Source: JABDMH01 sp965222645 (GTDB lineage: Bacteria; Bacteroidota; Bacteroidia; Chitinophagales; Saprospiraceae). From it: a stretch of DNA of 64,000 nt. The stretch's first letter is position 1; each line of letters starts with the position of its first letter. The notes beneath the pieces were generated by a model that saw only the letters and a list, made by a program, of their open reading frames with translations, ran no database searches and had not been told where the DNA came from. Position numbers and translations under genes: made by a program. Positions 44,644 to 54,200 of this stretch are shown piece by piece. The DNA is taken from assembly GCA_965222645.1 (NCBI GenBank), contig OZ244968.1:4092001-4156000 (forward strand), given 5' to 3'.

Positions 44644-44949
44644 CTAATTCGAAACAGCTCTTTTCAGCGCAGTCCTCTGTCTGATCCAATCTTTGGTTTT
44701 TACAAAAGTGAGCGGGACGTAATTATCAGTGGGCATCCCAATATGATAAATAGACCACTCCTTATCGTACTCTTGCACCAAATCCCTGATACAATCGATT
44801 CGATTTTCAGAATCCTCTTTTACACAACTCTCCCATGGATAGACCTCAACCATGAAATGCATTTTTTGCTTTTCACCATTGATAGTCATGTCAATTTCGA
44901 TTTCCTGTTTCCCTAAAATTCTTGGAATGGGTACTGATAGTTGCAACAT
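44644..44949 (-). CDS. Small conserved-looking hypothetical protein
   Basis: 101 residues. It has coherent protein-like composition with alternating strands (LQLSVPIPRIL, IEIDMTINGEKQKMHFMVEVYPW) and a helix (IDCIRDLVQEYDKEWSIYHIG). No signal peptide and no family recognised. The opposite strand also has a 93-codon frame, but its sequence looks like a shadow. Single gene, convergent with the GrpB-family gene. Confidence 0.6.
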   Translation of the reverse strand: MLQLSVPIPRILGKQEIEIDMTINGEKQKMHFMVEVYPWESCVKEDSENRIDCIRDLVQEYDKEWSIYHIGMPTDNYVPLTFVKTKDWIRQRTALKRAVSN

Positions 44950-45134
44950 TGAATATTTATTTAGAAAGGTTATTATATCAAAGCTATTATTATCCCTCGT
45001 GACGACTGGGGAATGATATTACAAAGCGTGATAATTTACGAAAAATTAATTGATCAGTCCAGCAGAACGCAGTGATAAAAAAAACAATCCGGAGTTTTGC
45101 ATTTAGTTTCGGAAATTGACAAACATCACAAAAA

Positions 45135-45437
45135 ATGACATATCGGTTTTCTTACCCGCAACGCTATCTTCTTTTTCATTGTATTGACATTGATGGTCAG
45201 TGTAACAAGAAGCTTGCCGGGTGGATGTTTACTCATTTTCCAATAGATCATCCACTCCCGGGTGATGGCTATGGTACTGGTGGTTTTGGGTCGGCTGATT
45301 TGGATCGGGATGGTGATCTGGACATCACGATCCGGCGGCGTTCGGACACCTTAATGGTATGCCTACGAAAGCGATTCGGTTTGGGAAAAGCTTGGTACAG
45401 GCCAATTAAAAATGGCCGACACGTCCTTGAGATCTAA
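45135..45437 (+). pseudogene. Remnant of an FG-GAP/VCBS repeat protein, frameshifted
   Basis: Frame 1 gives IDIDGQCNKKLAGWMF and then GYGTGGFGSADLDRDGDLDI, a clear FG-GAP/VCBS calcium-loop repeat (DLDRDGDLD). After RRRSDTL the homologous continuation WYAYESDSVWEKLG is found in the +1 frame from 45355. The gene is therefore broken by a frameshift near 45350. In the first repeat the expected DIDGDGN is decayed to DIDGQCN. The remnant has no recognisable signal peptide, and its 3' end runs directly into the palindrome array at 45400. Confidence 0.65.
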
Positions 45438-46735
45438 GTACAGGCCAATTTTAATTGGCCTACACGGCCTTGAGAAGTACTGGCCAATTTTAATTGGCCT
45501 GCATAGTTGTGTCTACTTTGAGATCATAGAAAAACAGCGATTCTGTACGAGGCCAATTAAAATTGGCCAACACGGCCTTGAGAAGTTTAGTACTGGCCAA
45601 TTTTAATTGGCTTGCATAGTTGTGTCTACTTTGAGATCGTATAAAAACAGCGATTCTGTACGAGGCCAATTAAAATTGGCCAACACGGCCTTGAGAAGTT
45701 TAGTACTGGCCAATTTTAATTGGCTTGCATAGTTGTGTCTACTTTGAGATCATATAAAAACAGCGATTCTGTACGAGGCCAATTAAAATTGGCCTACACG
45801 GCCTTGAGAAGTTTAGTACTGGCCACTTTCAATTGGCTTGCATAGTTGTGTCTACTTTGAGATCATATAAAAACAGCGATTCTGTACGAGGCCAATTAAA
45901 ATTGGCCAACACGGCCTTGAGAAGTTTAGTACTGGCCAATTTTAATTGGCTTGCATAGTTGTGTCTTACTTTGGGATCATAGAAAAACAGCGATTCTGTA
46001 CGAGGCCAATTAAAATTGGCCGACACGGCCTTGAGAAGTTTAGTACTGGCCAATTTTAATTGGCTTGCATAGTTGCGTCTTACTTTGAGATCATAGAAAA
46101 ACAGCGATTCTGTACGAGGCCAATTAAAATTGGCCTACACGGCCTTGAGATGTACTGGCCAATTTTAATTGGCTTGCATAGTTGTGTCTACTTTGAGATC
46201 ATAGAAAAACAGCAATTCTGTACGAGGCCAATTAAAATTGGCCGACACGGCGTTGAGAAGTTTAGTACTGGCCAATTTTAATTGGCTTGCATAGTTGTGT
46301 CTACTTTGAGATCGTATAAAAACAGCGATTCTGTACGGGGCCAATTAAAATTGGCCGACACGGCGTTGAGAAGTTTAGTACTGGCCAATTTTAATTGGCT
46401 TGCATAGTTGTGTCTACTTTGAGATCGTATAAAAACAGCGATTCTGTACGGGGCCAATTAAAATTGGCCGACACGGCCTTGAGAAGTTTAGTACTGGCCA
46501 ATTTTAATTGGCTTGCATAGTTGTGTCTACTTTGAGATCGTATAAAAACAGCGATTCTGTACGAGGCCAATTAAAATTGGCCGACACGGCCTTGAGAAGT
46601 TTAGTACTGGCCAATTTTAATTGGCTTGCATAGTTGTGTCTTGCTTTGGGATCATAGAAAAACAGCGATTCTGTACGAGGCCAATTAAAATTGGCCAACA
46701 CGGCCTTGAGATGTACTGGCCAATTTTAATTGGCC
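45400..46735. repeat. Satellite-like array of 113-bp units with alternating palindromes
   Basis: About 11 units. The word CGATTCTGTACG recurs at 45538, 45651, 45764, 45877, 45991, 46105, (46213 as CAATTCTG), 46326, 46439, 46552 and 46666, so the spacing is 113-114 bp with one 108-bp unit. Each unit holds two hairpin words, GGCCAATTAAAATTGGCC and its reverse complement GGCCAATTTTAATTGGCC, placed alternately about 45 and 68 bp apart. A unit of 113 bp cannot keep a reading frame, so the array is non-coding. The spacers (CTTGCATAGTTGTGTC, CACGGCCTTGAGAAG) are also conserved, unlike CRISPR spacers. Function unknown. Confidence 0.95.
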
Positions 46736-46801
46736 TACTCGAAGATGGACTCTTTAATAAATGATAACTTCATCCTTGTTTTTATTTTAGTCTGGATCAA
46801 A

Positions 46802-48451
46802 ATGATTTTAACTTTTCTTTTCGCACTCTCCATTCTGGTGCAGAGCTCTGAATCGTGTCAACAACCTAACGAGGTTGACGTGGAGACATTGTCGGTATTT
46901 TTATGGGACGAAGATGAGAACCCCACTGCTGCCAGGATTAGAATCACGGATATGCAGGGACAATATTATGCTCCTCAAGACCATTCAGTTGATTTTCAAA
47001 TCACTTTTAGTAAGAATCAAGAGGCCATCGAAAAAGATGTGATGTTGGCAGATGATCGCAGATTTGCTTACGTGAATGGTCATTTCAAGATTGATTTATC
47101 ACCACAGTTCTACCGGTTTGAAGTAGTGAAAGGATTCCATTATTTGATGATAGACGACACGGTCGAGATTCGCGATAATCAACAAAAGGTAGATTTCCAC
47201 TTGAAGAGATCTTCATCTATTTCAGACGAGGGATGGTATTCAGGAGATGTTCATGTACATCATATCAATCCCGAGTCAGCGATTTTGGAGATGAAGGCTG
47301 AGGATTTGAATGTTTGTAATATCCTGATATCTGATTTTACAAGGGATCACCATTTGTATAGTGGAGAGATCGAACCTCTGTCTGATTCATCCCATATTAT
47401 TTTCATGGGACAGGAATATCGCGAGGATCTTCTCGGCCATGTAAACCTTTTAAACCTACGAAAGGGATTGGTCGAGCCTTCAATGGAAAAGCGTGCTTAC
47501 CAATATCCGCTTAATATTTCAGCAAGTGAGTATGTGCGCGATCAGGGCGGCCATATCTCCTGGGCTCACTTTGCTGCATGGCCGGGCCTCGAAGGACCAC
47601 TGGGCATTGCACTAAAAAAAGTGGATGCCGTGGAGTTATTATGCACGATTGATCCTTTTCATCCTCCGATTTTTGTGACAGATGTTATACCTGAATTACC
47701 GATGAATTCCGGATTGAGGCTATGGTATCGATTGCTTAACTGTGGGTTTCGCGTACCACTTACAGCGGGTACGGACAAAATGGGAAATCTTGTCACTGTG
47801 GGAGCCAATCGCGTTTATGCAAAACTTGAAGGCCCTTTGAATTACGCTAGGTGGGTTGAAGCGCTAAACGAAGGCAAGACGTTCGTAAGTAATTCACCTT
47901 TTCTTACACTGAAAGTGGATGGTCAAAGTATCGGATCGAGTTTAAGCGGGGAGGTAGGTGATTCGTTTGAGATCCAAGCTGGTGTCTGGAGTCAAATGCC
48001 TTTGGATCGGTTGGAAGTTATTGCAAACGGTGAACTTATTAAATCGGTAAAAATCCCCGAAGGACACAATCAAGCTGAGATTGAGATAAACTATGAACCT
48101 TCGGAAAGCACCTGGATTTGCGCCCGTGCCTACCGCCTCAAAAACCAATACCTGAGAGCTGGTCTCAATCCCGCACAGCGCCGCAATCTCTCCCCGGTGC
48201 AAACCGATCTGAATATGTATTTTGGTACCCTGCGACCAGAGACTCCATTTGCACATACGAGTCCAATCTACCTTTCACTTTCCGGCAATCCGATTTACAA
48301 AGAGGCGGATGCCAAATATTTTGTACAGTACATCGATAATGTGATGAAATGGCTTGACGACAAAGGAAGTTTTCCGGATGAAAAATCCAAACAAGAGGTA
48401 CTCAAGGAGTTTAAATTGGGCAGAGATGCATTTTTGACTTTGGGAAATTGA
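46802..48451 (+). CDS. CehA/McbA-family (PHP-like) metallohydrolase, exported
   Basis: 549 residues from ATG 46802, which gives a signal peptide (MILTFLFALSILVQSSESC). Upstream in-frame ATGs at 46730 and 46745 would start inside or at the edge of the repeat array. An N-terminal beta domain (about 25-140) precedes the metal-binding GDVHVHH motif (147-154). Further likely ligands are in DFTRDHH, GQEYRED and HISWAHFAAWPG. A C-terminal immunoglobulin-like domain (LEVIANGELIKSVKIPEG) precedes ARAYRLKNQYLRAGLNPAQRRN. This matches the CehA/McbA class of PHP-like hydrolases found in many Bacteroidota and Planctomycetota. The natural substrate is unknown. Confidence 0.82.
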   Translation: MILTFLFALSILVQSSESCQQPNEVDVETLSVFLWDEDENPTAARIRITDMQGQYYAPQDHSVDFQITFSKNQEAIEKDVMLADDRRFAYVNGHFKIDLSPQFYRFEVVKGFHYLMIDDTVEIRDNQQKVDFHLKRSSSISDEGWYSGDVHVHHINPESAILEMKAEDLNVCNILISDFTRDHHLYSGEIEPLSDSSHIIFMGQEYREDLLGHVNLLNLRKGLVEPSMEKRAYQYPLNISASEYVRDQGGHISWAHFAAWPGLEGPLGIALKKVDAVELLCTIDPFHPPIFVTDVIPELPMNSGLRLWYRLLNCGFRVPLTAGTDKMGNLVTVGANRVYAKLEGPLNYARWVEALNEGKTFVSNSPFLTLKVDGQSIGSSLSGEVGDSFEIQAGVWSQMPLDRLEVIANGELIKSVKIPEGHNQAEIEINYEPSESTWICARAYRLKNQYLRAGLNPAQRRNLSPVQTDLNMYFGTLRPETPFAHTSPIYLSLSGNPIYKEADAKYFVQYIDNVMKWLDDKGSFPDEKSKQEVLKEFKLGRDAFLTLGN

Positions 48452-48633
48452 TGCGCTAAGTGAGACTCTGACCTATTTTCGCTACATAGGTCCAACTTTA
48501 GTCTGTCATTTTATCTCAAGTACGAAATTCTTCGTTGATAATCGTATATTGGTCTTCTCTTCCTTAACGTCACCGAAAGTCATCTGGCTGTCTGTAGACA
48601 GACCCTCATTATTTTAACGATTAAAGTAGTAAC

Positions 48634-51036
48634 ATGATCGGTAATTATTTGCGACTTGTAATACGTGGATTTAGGCGGCAACCTACTTATGCCTTATTAA
48701 ATATCCTGGGGCTTACTATTGGAGTAGCAGCCACTTTGCTCATTCTTCTTTACATCTCTACAGAGCTTCGGTATGATCGTTTTCACGAAAAGCACGATCG
48801 AATTTTTAGAATTTCGTCAGATATCACGGAGCCTGATGATGCCTTTCGGTGGGCTGTGACGCAGACACCTTTAGGAATTCAGCTGAAATCAGATTATCCG
48901 GAGGTAGAACATTTTACCAGATTCATCCCTAATGGTAGGACTCAACTGCAGCATGGTGAAGATCTCTTCTTTGAGGAGGATGTCTATCTAACTGACTCAA
49001 CGGTGACACAGGTTTTCTCTTTTGACTTTGTGCAGGGTGACGCAGAAACTGCTTTGATGGAGCCCAATTCCATTATCCTGTCGACGACTGTAGCCGATCG
49101 TATTTTTGGCAATCAGAATCCGATGGGTGAAATATTAAAAACACCAAGCGAAAGAGAATACAAAGTGACTGGTGTATATAGCGATTTTCCAACCTATTCT
49201 CACTTAATTCCCACAGCCTTAATTTCCGCTAATTCGATTGAAGGATTGATGAAACCCAGTCCACAATCATGGGGAGGTTTTGGAATTTACACTTATGTCC
49301 TATTGAGGGAGGGAACAGATCCGGGAGCGTTTGAGAAAAAACTTCCGGAAGTAATAAAAGATCACGTCGCTGTGATTTTTGATCAATTCGATATTAATAT
49401 AAAATACGAGTTGATTGGGCTCACGGATATTCATTTAAAGTCAGATTTTGAGGGCGAACCTGAACCAGTTGGAGAAATGGGGTTCATTTATATTTTTGGC
49501 GCTGTAGCCCTCTTTATGTTGTTGATAGCCTGTATCAATTATATGAACTTGGCGACAGCACGTGCTACGAAACGGGCCCAGGAAGTTGGGATAAGAAAAG
49601 TCCTTGGCTCACGACGCAAACAATTGATTGGACAGTTTATTTCAGAGTCGTTCATTTTTTCACTCGTTGCATTGATTTTAAGTTTTGCACTTGTTTTATT
49701 ATTGCTTCCCATTTTTAATCGAGCCTTCGAGGTCGATTTATCCAGAGCTCTACTCTTTTCGACTCCTGTCTTATTGGGTGTTTTACTTGTCCTACTCCTT
49801 ACTGGCATCTTCGGAGGCAGCTATCCTGCTTTTTATCTTTCCAGTTTTGCTCCGGTGGCTGTATTGAAAGGGAAACTTGCGAAGGGTGCAGGCAATCCAC
49901 AATTGAGGAAAATATTGGTGACAATTCAATTTGCCTTGACCCTTTTTATGATCATTGGGACCGGTATTATTTACAATCAAATGAATTTTTTGCGAAATAA
50001 GGAATTGGGTTTCGATAAAAATCATTTGATATCATTTTCACTGGAAAGTCGTGCAGCTCAGGAAAAATATGAAGTACTTAGGGATCAATTGCTGCAACAT
50101 CCAAAAATCACCGCCGTGGGATCAGCTTCCACCACCCCGGGATCCGGATTTAGTAAACAATTGATGAGTGTCGAGAATTCGGAGGGGGTCATGGACGAAT
50201 ACGGTGTTGATAATTATTTTGTGGATTATGATTTTTTCCCAGCTTTGGAAATTCCTATCGTAGCTGGACGAAATTTTAGTCGAAAATTTGGGACAGATAG
50301 TACTCTTGCTGCAGTTATAAATGAATCAATGATGCAGCGGATGGGATGGGATGATGCAATCGGCAAGAGAATACAATTCCAGGGGAACGATACTTTACCA
50401 ATGGCAAAAGTAATTGGTGTAGTTAAGGATTTTCATCAACAATCCCTGTATGAGCCCATATCTCCTTTGGTGTTCCGGCCAGGTACACAAAATAGTCAGG
50501 TCCATGTAAGAATAAATCCGGAATCTACGGCAGATCTTTCAGGGATGATTTCGCGAATAGAGGGCACCTGGAATAGTCTCTATCCGGGAGTTCCATTTGA
50601 ATTTGATTTTGTCGATGCAGCTTTTATGGATCTCTATCAGGCAGATAGAGTAAGAGCCAGGATTTTTACATTGTTTAGTGCATTAATGATATTTATTGCC
50701 TGTTTGGGTCTGCTTGGTTTGGCTTCCTTCACAGCAGAGCAACGTACTAAGGAAATCGGAGTAAGAAAAATACTCGGTGCCAATACAACCAGTATTGTTA
50801 TTCTGCTCACCAAGAATTTTGTCTTGCTGGTTTTAATTGCCAGCATCCCCGCTTTTATTGCAGCTTGGTACTTTATGCAAAAGTGGCTCGAGACCTTTTC
50901 ATACCACGCTGGCCTGAACTATTGGTTGTTTGGCCTTGCATTAGTTGTTGTGCTCCTGGTGACTTTATTGACTACTGGATTTCACACATTTAAGGCTGCA
51001 ATGGGAAATCCAATTAATGCCTTGAGATACGAATGA
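48634..51036 (+). CDS. FtsX/MacB-type ABC transporter permease
   Basis: 800 residues. TM1 lies at the N-terminus (LNILGLTIGVAATLLILLYI), then a MacB-like periplasmic domain (about 45-275), a block of three TM helices near 285-420 with NYMNLATARATKRAQEVGIRKVLGS, a second periplasmic domain, and a C-terminal FtsX domain (ACLGLLGLASFTAEQRTKEIGVRKILGA). It resembles the permease at 41242 without its prefix domain. No ATPase gene adjoins it. Role inferred as export or envelope maintenance. Confidence 0.9.
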   Translation: MIGNYLRLVIRGFRRQPTYALLNILGLTIGVAATLLILLYISTELRYDRFHEKHDRIFRISSDITEPDDAFRWAVTQTPLGIQLKSDYPEVEHFTRFIPNGRTQLQHGEDLFFEEDVYLTDSTVTQVFSFDFVQGDAETALMEPNSIILSTTVADRIFGNQNPMGEILKTPSEREYKVTGVYSDFPTYSHLIPTALISANSIEGLMKPSPQSWGGFGIYTYVLLREGTDPGAFEKKLPEVIKDHVAVIFDQFDINIKYELIGLTDIHLKSDFEGEPEPVGEMGFIYIFGAVALFMLLIACINYMNLATARATKRAQEVGIRKVLGSRRKQLIGQFISESFIFSLVALILSFALVLLLLPIFNRAFEVDLSRALLFSTPVLLGVLLVLLLTGIFGGSYPAFYLSSFAPVAVLKGKLAKGAGNPQLRKILVTIQFALTLFMIIGTGIIYNQMNFLRNKELGFDKNHLISFSLESRAAQEKYEVLRDQLLQHPKITAVGSASTTPGSGFSKQLMSVENSEGVMDEYGVDNYFVDYDFFPALEIPIVAGRNFSRKFGTDSTLAAVINESMMQRMGWDDAIGKRIQFQGNDTLPMAKVIGVVKDFHQQSLYEPISPLVFRPGTQNSQVHVRINPESTADLSGMISRIEGTWNSLYPGVPFEFDFVDAAFMDLYQADRVRARIFTLFSALMIFIACLGLLGLASFTAEQRTKEIGVRKILGANTTSIVILLTKNFVLLVLIASIPAFIAAWYFMQKWLETFSYHAGLNYWLFGLALVVVLLVTLLTTGFHTFKAAMGNPINALRYE

Positions 51037-51241
51037 TAAACCCTACCTGAAATTCTTTAAGAGGTATGGAGAATGACTACTTGCCCTTTAAATCTAAAAT
51101 GGTGGTCAAAATCGATCTACAGTCTGTATAAACTACGTTTTAGATAGGACTTATATAGCAATTGAGGTTCGTATCATTGAACCTCAACTACATAATAATC
51201 TGTGATGGGATAACTTTTTGTATTGAATAAAAGTGAATAAA

Positions 51242-54200
51242 TTATTGGATAACTATCATTCTCTTTGTTGCAATGTATTTATCTGTTTCCAGTTGATAAT
51301 ATAAGGCACCGACATGACCCAGATCCATAAAGCGCAGTTCCACTTCATGATATCCTTTATCATACTGGGCTTCATAACGTTTAATCTCTCTTCCGCTCAT
51401 ATCAAATACGGTGAGAACGGCTCGTGATGACTCAGGTAATCTAAAGCCAATGATAGTCGACTCTTTCCATGGATTGGGCCGATTTTGATAAAGTTGAAAT
51501 CGGTCGAGTTGCTGTGGCGCTAATGTCGAGAACTCTTGGCTACCAAATTGACCATTATCACAACCTTCTCCACCTGATTGAATGACCAGCAGGACATCAC
51601 AGTAGTCAGCCATTCCACTTTCATCGATGACCCATAGGCGAGCCATGCGTGTTCCAATGTTTTGGCATCCCAGGTTGAGACTATCAGCATCATCCGTGAA
51701 AATGTCATCGCTCTCATCGCCAATCAATAACGAAAGTCGATATTCCAACTCTCCGCCTTCACATCCAGCGGTGCTACTACGGTTGAGTTCTTGAGCCCAT
51801 ATGACTGCCATCGCAGTATCAGCAATTCCATTGTTATCTCGGTCGAGAGGAGTCAGACGGACACTCAGTGAGCTCACACAAACGGGGGTTGGTTTTTTGC
51901 CCCCAATTACCTTAAAGAAATCTTCGCAGAAACTTTCATTTTCACAGGCATCGCGCACTCTGGCTTTGAGAAGATACTCTCCTGCACCAAGTTCGTCGAC
52001 TTTGATACTGGCTGCATGCTCTGCCCTACCGACTTGATCACCACCACTTGCCCGTTCGATCTGTTCTCCCTGAACTATCTCATAGAGTTCCCAATTGTAG
52101 CTCTCTATGCCACATGTATCCCTCATTGCTAAGATCTGCTCTAGATTCCAAATGCAGCCCTGGATCTCAACGGTATCCAGGTCCCGGAGGAAGGCACACT
52201 CCGGTGCTATGGCGTCAATCACCATAATCTTCTGAATGACCCTATCTCTGATCAGGTCCGGATGTCTGTTCCACCAGGATCCTGTCAGTACGGTCCCTTT
52301 GATGTCACACCAATCTGCAAAGTACCAGGAGCGCAAGATCTTAAAGCAGGCCGCGTCACCACCGACAATCTGATACACCTTGTCCTCATACCCGATTCCT
52401 ACCAGTCGACAATCATCATCAAAGTTGTAAGTGGCCCATCCCAATTGATCGGGATGTAGATCACCACCTACATTACCGGCCTGATCATATTCGATACCAC
52501 AGGCATGTACAGCAGTATCCCAGGGTATGTCAAACATTGCAGTATTCAAGTCGCATTCGTTGTGTATGGAGATTTGTTGATGACGGTAGATGGTGTCGGT
52601 GGAGTGTGCTATGGAATCCAAGCCGTCCGAGTAGCTACAATGCTGCCAAATCTTCCATTTGCGAAAGATTGTACCTGCGCCGCAGGGATCAAAATCAGTC
52701 CATACTTCTTGCTCACAGTAGATGTTATCGGCACAATTGCCAAGAACAATCCCTTGGTTAAGAAATACCGTGTCTTCTAAATAATAGCACTCCGAAACAA
52801 CCGAGTCTATCCACTGATAACCAAGGTGTTCGTCATATATCCTGATTGGTTTAATTTCGCTGCTGCATGCACAAGTGCTGTCAACAAGGGAGCCTTTCAG
52901 CTCTAGCACACCACCTGACTGGTCTACATACTTTCCATATGGATCAATCCAAGCTTTCTGGTAGCCACCTAAGATTCGATCCAATCCCGTGAGGGCATCT
53001 GCATTTCCAATTGTGGCTTGTTGCACTATGTATTCAAGACTTACTGGATGCTCCGCTCCATCCAAGAAATGGTGGTTGTCCTTATAAGTCTTACAAGTGA
53101 GACTTTCGCTCTCTGTCACATCCTGGGCTATCTGAACTGGTGTCTTATCCTCTACCCAAACATCCATCCAGGTGACAGCCCAATTACACCAGTAATCCAT
53201 GACCAGAATCTCGACTGTTACATTCTCGCAAGCGTCAGAACAATCAAATGGCACTGCATCACTCCATCCGCCTCCGATTTGCTCATATTGGTCTAGTTGG
53301 GCTTCTAACGATCCTTCTTCATAGGGCAAGAATTTTTCCTTCAGTCCCTGATCCCACGCCTGATCTACCAAAGCTCTGAAATCTGCTGCTGTTTGTTCAT
53401 AGGGATGATCTCGGCACAAGCGGGTACCGTACCTCAAGAGGTCATATTGCCAACTGTTGTAAAGGAGCGCATTGCATTCATCTGCGTCTGTCTTGAGCCA
53501 GTCAAGAATCTTGGCATAGTGAGCTTCGACTTCGTCCATCTTCTTGTCTGTCTCCAATTGGACTGCCCATATCGTATCATGATGTTCACCAACCCAACAG
53601 GTGTCGAGTAAGCCATTACACAGATCAATACACGACTCATACCAATCCACTCTTCTCGCCAGTTGCAATTTTATGCCACAATTATCCCAACTTCCTTCGT
53701 CAAACTTTTCAGTGTCTACCCAAACTTTTTTCCTACTTAGACTCACAATAACTCCTTTATCAGCGACAGGAATTGGTTTAGTAGCATCCTTGACAAATAA
53801 GTAGGTGTATGCCTCGGTAACATTGTGGCAGCTATCGTACACTTCATACCTCACTTCATAGGGATCATCCCTTTTAGGTAGTGTAAACGTTGCATGGGAC
53901 TCATAGCAACTGTCACTAGAATTGTAGGTCATGATGGTGCTTCCGATATTTTTGATAGAAGCTTTTACCTGTTTTACTCCGCTCCAATCATCATAAACCT
54001 GCAGGGTAGGCAGGTAAGCCTCTGCTGCACAATCATGATCATTGGTCTGGACAAGGACAACCTCATCGCTGTCCTTTATTTTGACAGTTGGCCCAAGTGT
54101 ATCTAAATCTGTTACCCAGAAGGTACAACGCCAATAACCCTGCGCAATCTGAACAGCACCATTTGGCAGTGTACCTGCGGGAGGATCCACCGTACAGGTA

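Noticed and set aside
44635..44916. 93-codon plus-strand frame opposite the small hypothetical gene
   Set aside because: The minus-strand product has regular strand/helix composition, while this one looks like its complement.
46060..46281. 73-codon frame within the palindrome array
   Set aside because: The 113-bp unit shifts frame every copy, so frames are short, inconsistent and coincidental.
45400..46735. CRISPR array
   Set aside because: Both the palindromic words and the intervening segments are repeated; there are no unique spacers and no cas genes nearby.
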